Origin: Bifidobacterium scaligerum
GTDB taxonomy: Bacteria; Actinomycetota; Actinomycetes; Actinomycetales; Bifidobacteriaceae
Length of the DNA: 64,000 nt
Reading direction: 5' to 3'
Assembly: GCF_002802865.1 (NCBI RefSeq)
Contig: NZ_PGLQ01000006.1
Span: forward strand, 1 to 64,000
Within the stretch, counting starts at the first letter, position 1; every line of letters starts with the position of its first letter. A program made the translations under genes and the position numbers. Below the pieces are notes generated by a model. It did not search any database. It saw only the letters and a program-made list of their open reading frames with translations, and was not told where the DNA came from. Shown here one piece after another: positions 60,070-64,000 of the stretch.

Positions 60070-61116
60070 TTATCGGGTGAACAAACTGCCCGGGAAGCCT
60101 TCAGATTGCGCGGCGGTGCGATCGGCGTTGAGTATTGCGCAGTTGAAATCGAAGTAGTGGCTTAGGCGGCTGGCCGGTGTGGTGAACAATGCGGTCGCCA
60201 ATCCGTCGGCGACCGCGGCGGGGTGTGCGGATGATGCGGCGTCAACGGCAACCCATGTGGCGGCTACGTCGTCGACCGGCAATCCGTCGATGGCGTTGAG
60301 CAGATGGTGAAGCTGATGTCCGGCGGCTTCGCCCCAATGGCGACGGCTGGGGGCGCTCGCGCACAAAGCGCCGTGCCGCAGTTTGGCAGTGCCGACCGCC
60401 CGGCTTGTATCGGACGGGTCTTCTAGTGCAATCGTGAGCGGTTCGGCGATATGCACCAGTAGATCCCCGCCCGCGTCAATGACATAGTTGAGATTGCTGC
60501 GCTGACCTGCTCCCGGTGTTGTGGCTGTCTGCCGGCGTTCTGGGGGCGGCGGAACTTCGCTGTCGCGATCGTCGGCCAAGAGTCCGGCGATCATATCCAC
60601 CAAGTACCCCTTGCCGCATGAACCGAAGTCAAGCGCGACCGTGCGGTGCGTGACCAGCGTCGTGCCGTTTCGAGCCACGTCATTACTCCACGTCGCTCGG
60701 CCGTGAAGCGCCCCCAGATGCCACTCGCGTTGTGCCTTCGTGCGGATTGCGTCGCCGAAAGCGTCGGGCGCGACGACGAACGAATACGACGCGTCGTATC
60801 CCAGTCGAATCAAATCCTCGCCTACGCACGGGTCGATTGCGCCGCCGGTTGCCGTGAACAGTCGGTCGTACAGATTGAACAGGTCGGCGCACCAATCAGG
60901 GAAAACGAACGTGCCGCCGTGCTGGGCGGTGCGCATCCGGGCGACCGTCGAATCCTCTCTGAACCGAGACAGCACCGACTCATATCGTTCGATGAACGAG
61001 CCGATTCGCCCGCGGGCCGCTTCGCTCAGGGGGTGCTCGGTGTGAATCAGCAGCCCCGTGCCCAGCGCGTGTGGGAATGCGGCGACATGGGGGAGCTGTT
61101 CGGCGAGAGTGGTCAT
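60070..61116 (-). CDS. apbE: FAD:protein FMN transferase (ApbE)
   Basis: A 348-residue ApbE-family enzyme, which attaches FMN covalently to a Thr/Ser of target flavoproteins (motif DgxtsAT). Conserved segments are RYESVLSRFREDSTVARM near the N-terminus, TGGAIDPCVGEDLIRLGYD, LDFGSCGKGYLVDMIAGLL (metal and FAD site) and VIDAGGDLLVHI. No signal peptide or lipobox is present, so it is cytoplasmic. No target with the flavinylation motif is visible in this window. An insert of about 20 residues near 195-215 (Pro/Arg-rich) is unusual. Confidence 0.88.
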   Translation of the reverse strand: MTTLAEQLPHVAAFPHALGTGLLIHTEHPLSEAARGRIGSFIERYESVLSRFREDSTVARMRTAQHGGTFVFPDWCADLFNLYDRLFTATGGAIDPCVGEDLIRLGYDASYSFVVAPDAFGDAIRTKAQREWHLGALHGRATWSNDVARNGTTLVTHRTVALDFGSCGKGYLVDMIAGLLADDRDSEVPPPPERRQTATTPGAGQRSNLNYVIDAGGDLLVHIAEPLTIALEDPSDTSRAVGTAKLRHGALCASAPSRRHWGEAAGHQLHHLLNAIDGLPVDDVAATWVAVDAASSAHPAAVADGLATALFTTPASRLSHYFDFNCAILNADRTAAQSEGFPGSLFTR

Positions 61117-61220
61117 GTGATCATCTTATTCCGACGGGTTTGGTGCCGTTGCGCGTGCGCAGCGTGCCTCTGGAGACATTCGGGGTGAGAATCGTATGCG
61201 GAAGAGGGTGGTACACTGAT

Positions 61221-61237
61221 GTTGACACAGCGTCAAC
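61221..61237 (+). promoter_or_regulatory. palindrome abutting ribosome binding site
   Basis: GTTGAC-N5-GTCAAC is directly followed by AAGGAGG (61238-61244). It could be an operator or an mRNA hairpin that controls access to the binding site of the MFS gene. Confidence 0.45.
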
Positions 61238-61251
61238 AAGGAGGTTTGACC

Positions 61252-62706
61252 ATGAGTGGTTCTGCTCGAATTTCCGATACCGATACGAATGGCATGACCG
61301 GTGCGTCCGGTGTGTCCGGTGCGTCCGGCGTTGCGGGGAAGTCAGCCATCAAAGATCTGCCGACTGCCAAAGTATGGGCGTTTGCAGTCGGCCAGTTCGG
61401 CTGGGCGCTGCTGTCCGGCATCATCTCCAACTGGCTGGTGTACTTCTACCAACCCGACCAAGAGACCATCTCCCAAGGTCAAACCGTGTTCGTGCCGCAG
61501 GGGTTGGTGGTGCTTGGCATCGTGACCGTGGTGGGCGGCATCACCGCATTCGCTCGTTTCTTTGACGCCTTCGTGGACCCGGCCGTGGCCTCCCTCTCCG
61601 ACCGATGCGACGCGAAGGAAGGCCGGCGTATGCCGTTCCTCAAGTTCGCGGCTGCGCCGCTTGCCATCGTCACCGTGTTGGTGTTCTGGAGTCCGATCAA
61701 CGGTACGAGTTGGATCAACGGCGCGTTCCTGTTCGTGACCGTCATCGGATATTACATCGCCCTCACGTTCTACTGCACACCCTACAATGCGTTGATCGCC
61801 GAGCTCGGGCATGGCTCCAAACAGCAGCTCACCATCTCCACCGCCATCTCCTTCACGTGGGTGTTCGGCACGGCGATCGCTTACGTGGCACCGGTGATTT
61901 GGGGTGCATTCGTGCCGGTGACGGGCCGCGTCACCGCCATCCGCGTGACCTTCACCATCATGGCCGCCGTGGCGTTCATCTGCATGCTCGTGCCGCCGCT
62001 GGCCATTCGCGAGAAGGAATACGTCAATTCGCAGCCGACTTCGGAATCCACCATCGAATCGTTGAAGCAGACGTTCAGCGACGGCGAATTCCGTAAATTC
62101 GTGTGCTCCGACGTGGTCTACTGGGTGGCCATCACCACTTTCCAGACCGGTTTGCCATTCTTTGTCACGAGCTTGTTGAAGCTGCCTGAAACCACTACGA
62201 CCATCTATTTCGTGCTGATGACCGGCGTTTCCGTGCTCTTCTACATGCCGGTGAACATTCTTGCCAACCGCGTGGGCAAGAAAAGGTTGCTGTTGGTGGC
62301 GTTCGTGATCTTCACATGCGCGTTCGCATTCGCCGGCGCGCTTGGTTCGGAGGCGTTGAGTTTCCTGCCGGCGATGGCGCAGGGCCTGATTCTTTCGGTG
62401 GTCGGCGCGATTCCTATGGCCGCTTTCGGCATTCTGCCGCAGGCGATTGTGGCGAACATCGCCGATGCCAGCTCGCGCGTGACCGGCCAGGATCGTCAAG
62501 GCATGTTCTACGCGGCCCGCACCTTCGCAATGAAAATGGGGCAGTCCGTGGCGATGCTGCTGTTCACCGGCGTCTCCACCATCGGCATGGCGTCCGGCGC
62601 GGGCTACCGAATCGCGGCCGTATGCGCTGCGGTGCTGTGCGGTTTGGGCGGCATCGTATTCGCGTCGTACAACGAGAAGAAAGTGCTTGACGTGCTGGAG
62701 GCATGA
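61252..62706 (+). CDS. GPH-type sugar:cation symporter (MFS)
   Basis: A 484-residue transporter with twelve helices of the glycoside-pentoside-hexuronide (MelB/XylP) family. WAFAVGQFGWALLSGIISNWLVYF at about 40-65 and FFDAFVDPAVASLSDRC, with paired acidic residues for cation binding, are typical, and FYCTPYNALIAELGH follows. The first 35 residues carry a Ser/Gly/Ala repeat (ASGVSGASG) encoded by 9-bp tandem units. I start at the ATG at 61252, which has AAGGAGG 7 bases ahead. Substrate is likely a sugar or glycoside; no enzyme gene is adjacent to narrow it. Confidence 0.85.
   Translation: MSGSARISDTDTNGMTGASGVSGASGVAGKSAIKDLPTAKVWAFAVGQFGWALLSGIISNWLVYFYQPDQETISQGQTVFVPQGLVVLGIVTVVGGITAFARFFDAFVDPAVASLSDRCDAKEGRRMPFLKFAAAPLAIVTVLVFWSPINGTSWINGAFLFVTVIGYYIALTFYCTPYNALIAELGHGSKQQLTISTAISFTWVFGTAIAYVAPVIWGAFVPVTGRVTAIRVTFTIMAAVAFICMLVPPLAIREKEYVNSQPTSESTIESLKQTFSDGEFRKFVCSDVVYWVAITTFQTGLPFFVTSLLKLPETTTTIYFVLMTGVSVLFYMPVNILANRVGKKRLLLVAFVIFTCAFAFAGALGSEALSFLPAMAQGLILSVVGAIPMAAFGILPQAIVANIADASSRVTGQDRQGMFYAARTFAMKMGQSVAMLLFTGVSTIGMASGAGYRIAAVCAAVLCGLGGIVFASYNEKKVLDVLEA
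61298..61330 (+). repeat. 9-bp tandem repeat in MFS gene
   Basis: GTGCGTCCG, GTGTGTCCG, GTGCGTCCG follow one another and encode the (A/V)SG repeat of the N-terminal tail. Confidence 0.8.
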
Positions 62707-62738
62707 GCTTTGCCTTGGCGACACTTCTTTGCGTCAAA

Positions 62739-62767
62739 TTGCGTTTGGCTACACCCCGTATTATATT
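62739..62767 (+). promoter_or_regulatory. promoter of tRNA-Ala
   Basis: TTGCGT and TATATT are separated by 17 bp, and transcription would begin near 62774, about 30 bases before the tRNA. Confidence 0.6.
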
Positions 62768-62804
62768 TATGCGAGTTGCCCTGCGGAGCAAGGCAACATT
62801 CCAA

Positions 62805-62877
62805 GGGGCTGTAGCTCAGTTGGTAGAGCGCTTCGTTCGCATCGAAGAGGTCGCGGTTTCGACTACCGTCAGCTCCA
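62805..62877 (+). tRNA. tRNA-Ala (anticodon CGC)
   Basis: All parts of the cloverleaf can be drawn. The acceptor stem is GGGGCTG/CAGCTCC (one G-U pair), the D-arm GCTC...GAGC, the anticodon stem CTTCG/CGAAG with loop TTCGCAT giving anticodon CGC, and the T-arm GCGGT-TTCGACT-ACCGT. The discriminator is A. CCA is not encoded, as usual in this group. Confidence 0.92.
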
Positions 62878-63170
62878 CTTGGGTCGCTTGCATTCATTCC
62901 ACCGCGAGCGGCCCATTTTCTTTTTCTCGCGGACGAGCTTGATGCACTTGCAATCATTCTTTGAACATGAGTCGGGAGAGCCCCTCATCTCGGATTCTTG
63001 ACTCTTAACCCCGAATACGTTTCGGACAACGTCGAGTTCCTGGGGCTGTCGGCTTGTTGTCTGTTCCTATAGCCCTATAACCCTGAAAGCTGCGGGAAAC
63101 CCGCCGGAAAGACGTTAGCACGCCATCAAGGAAAGCCGAGTAACTCCGTGGGATGGGTGATACTGGAGAT
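62878..63170. other. spacer between tRNA and rsmI
   Basis: Nothing certain. The frame at 63005-63199 on the minus strand overlaps the start of rsmI and is rejected. Confidence 0.4.
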
Positions 63171-64000
63171 ATGACAAGCGCAGAGAACATGGCAGACAAC
63201 GCGGATGAAACCGTGTCTGAGACCGGGCGGCCTGAATTGACGAGTGCGATGGTTTATGGCGGGCAAGCTATCGATGCCGGTGCGACCGAAGCGGCCGAGC
63301 CGCTCAGCCAGCCGGCAGGAGCAAGCACCCCTGACGCACCCACAACTACGGTAACCATCCCAGCGGGAACCGTAGTGCTTGCCGCCACACCAATCGGCAA
63401 TGTCGGCGACGCCTCCGACCGGCTCAAAGCCTTGCTCGCCCAAGCGGATATCGTCGCCGCCGAAGACACCCGCCGTCTCTACGACCTCGCCCGTCGCCTC
63501 GGCGTCTACGTGCATGGCCGCGTGGTGGCGTATCACGATCACAACGAGCGCAGCAAGGCCGACGGTCTGCTTGATCAGGTGGAAACCGGTGCCACGGTGC
63601 TGGTGGTTTCGGATGCCGGCATGCCAACCATTAACGACCCCGGTCTGGCCATCGTGCGTCGCGCCATCGAACGAGGACTGCCCGTCACCTGTGCGCCCGG
63701 CCCCTCGGCGGTACTCGATGCCCTCGCGCTTTCCGGCTTGCCTACCGACCGTTTCTGCTATGAGGGATTCCTGCCGCGCAAACATTCCGAGCGTGTGCAG
63801 TATCTGCGCACGCTGCTGGGGGAGCGCCGCACCATCGTCTTTTACGAGACCCCCCACCGCATCGCCGATTCGATGGATGATCTGTTGGACGCCTTCGGTC
63901 CTGCTCGTCCGATGGCGCTATGCCGTGAATTGACCAAGGATTATGAGGAGATCCGTCGAGGGCCGATCGCTGATATTCGTCAGAGCGTGATCGACAATCC
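63171..64000 (+). CDS. rsmI: 16S rRNA 2'-O-ribose methyltransferase RsmI, 5' part
   Basis: The frame starts at an ATG after TGGAG and runs off the window at 64000 (276 codons seen). After a 60-residue variable extension (Ala/Thr/Glu-rich) come the tetrapyrrole-methylase-fold motifs of RsmI: VVLAATPIGNVGDASDRL, AAEDTRRLYDLARRL, VVSDAGMPTINDPG (SAM site) and CYEGFLPRK. The enzyme methylates the ribose of cytidine 1402 in 16S rRNA. The C-terminal part is not in the window. The N-terminal extension is longer than usual; a later start is possible, but no better ribosome binding site is seen. Confidence 0.88.
   Translation, partial: MTSAENMADNADETVSETGRPELTSAMVYGGQAIDAGATEAAEPLSQPAGASTPDAPTTTVTIPAGTVVLAATPIGNVGDASDRLKALLAQADIVAAEDTRRLYDLARRLGVYVHGRVVAYHDHNERSKADGLLDQVETGATVLVVSDAGMPTINDPGLAIVRRAIERGLPVTCAPGPSAVLDALALSGLPTDRFCYEGFLPRKHSERVQYLRTLLGERRTIVFYETPHRIADSMDDLLDAFGPARPMALCRELTKDYEEIRRGPIADIRQSVIDN

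Noticed and set aside
59886-60080. A 64-codon frame near the LanC-containing operon, considered as a precursor peptide with Cys, Ser and Thr near its end
   Set aside because: It is on the opposite strand to the operon, lacks a ribosome binding site and overlaps the end of apbE; no leader-peptide-like features.
61342-62724. A 460-codon minus-strand frame over the MFS gene
   Set aside because: His/Arg/Gly-rich mirror of a twelve-helix transporter; no start signals.

Overview
The window looks like chromosomal DNA of a high-GC actinobacterium, almost certainly a Bifidobacterium of the B. longum/B. breve kind. The basis is the 5S rRNA tail at the left edge, the density of LacI-regulated sugar ABC importers without local ATPases, the glycosidase set (GH2, GH38, GH13, GH172), the YhgE/Pip pair and the overall codon usage. 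I cannot fix the species from sequence alone. No insertion sequence, prophage or CRISPR array is visible.

Layout. 0-0.07 kb: end of an rRNA operon and its terminator. 0.3-8.1 kb: small zinc-ribbon-like protein, two overlapping YhgE/Pip membrane proteins, nitroreductase, DUF4235 protein, histidine phosphatase. 8.6-15.1 kb: sugar importer 1 (binding protein, LacI regulator, two permeases, DUF624 protein), with a repeat-rich segment between the binding protein and the regulator. 15.3-20.2 kb: ABC exporter and GH2 beta-mannosidase. 20.2-26.0 kb: AAA/DUF4143 ATPase, formamidase-type amidase with an APC permease, amino acid permease. 26.2-37.1 kb: glycan locus with GH172, LacI regulator, GH38 alpha-mannosidase, divergent importer 2 and a GH13 alpha-glucosidase. 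37.4-42.7 kb: FtsX-type ABC system and amino acid permease. 43.4-49.3 kb: orphan HicB-like protein, a 53-residue membrane protein missed by a long-ORF search, MarR regulator and a heterodimeric multidrug-type exporter. 49.7-59.7 kb: eight co-directional genes (oligopeptide importer, Asp/Glu racemase-family protein, DAO-family flavoprotein, LanC-like protein, RarD-type transporter). 60-64 kb: ApbE, GPH-type MFS transporter, tRNA-Ala(CGC), start of rsmI.

How the genes work together. A 14-bp perfect palindrome before the GH2 beta-mannosidase resembles two sites flanking the divergent promoters of the GH38/importer 2 locus, which suggests one LacI regulon for mannose-containing glycans. A different LacI box (consensus GCAAACGTTTGC) precedes both transcription units of importer 1. 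Two related 13-bp MarR-type sites precede marR and the exporter pair.

The two most unusual items are: (1) a family of intergenic palindromes that share an exact CTGA-N7-TCAG core but carry locus-specific arms, always in groups; and (2) the 49.7-59.7 kb operon, in which a LanC-like protein with a Cys-Cys-Gly zinc motif sits with a peptide importer, a racemase-family protein and an amino-acid-oxidase-family flavoprotein, with no dehydratase or precursor peptide visible.
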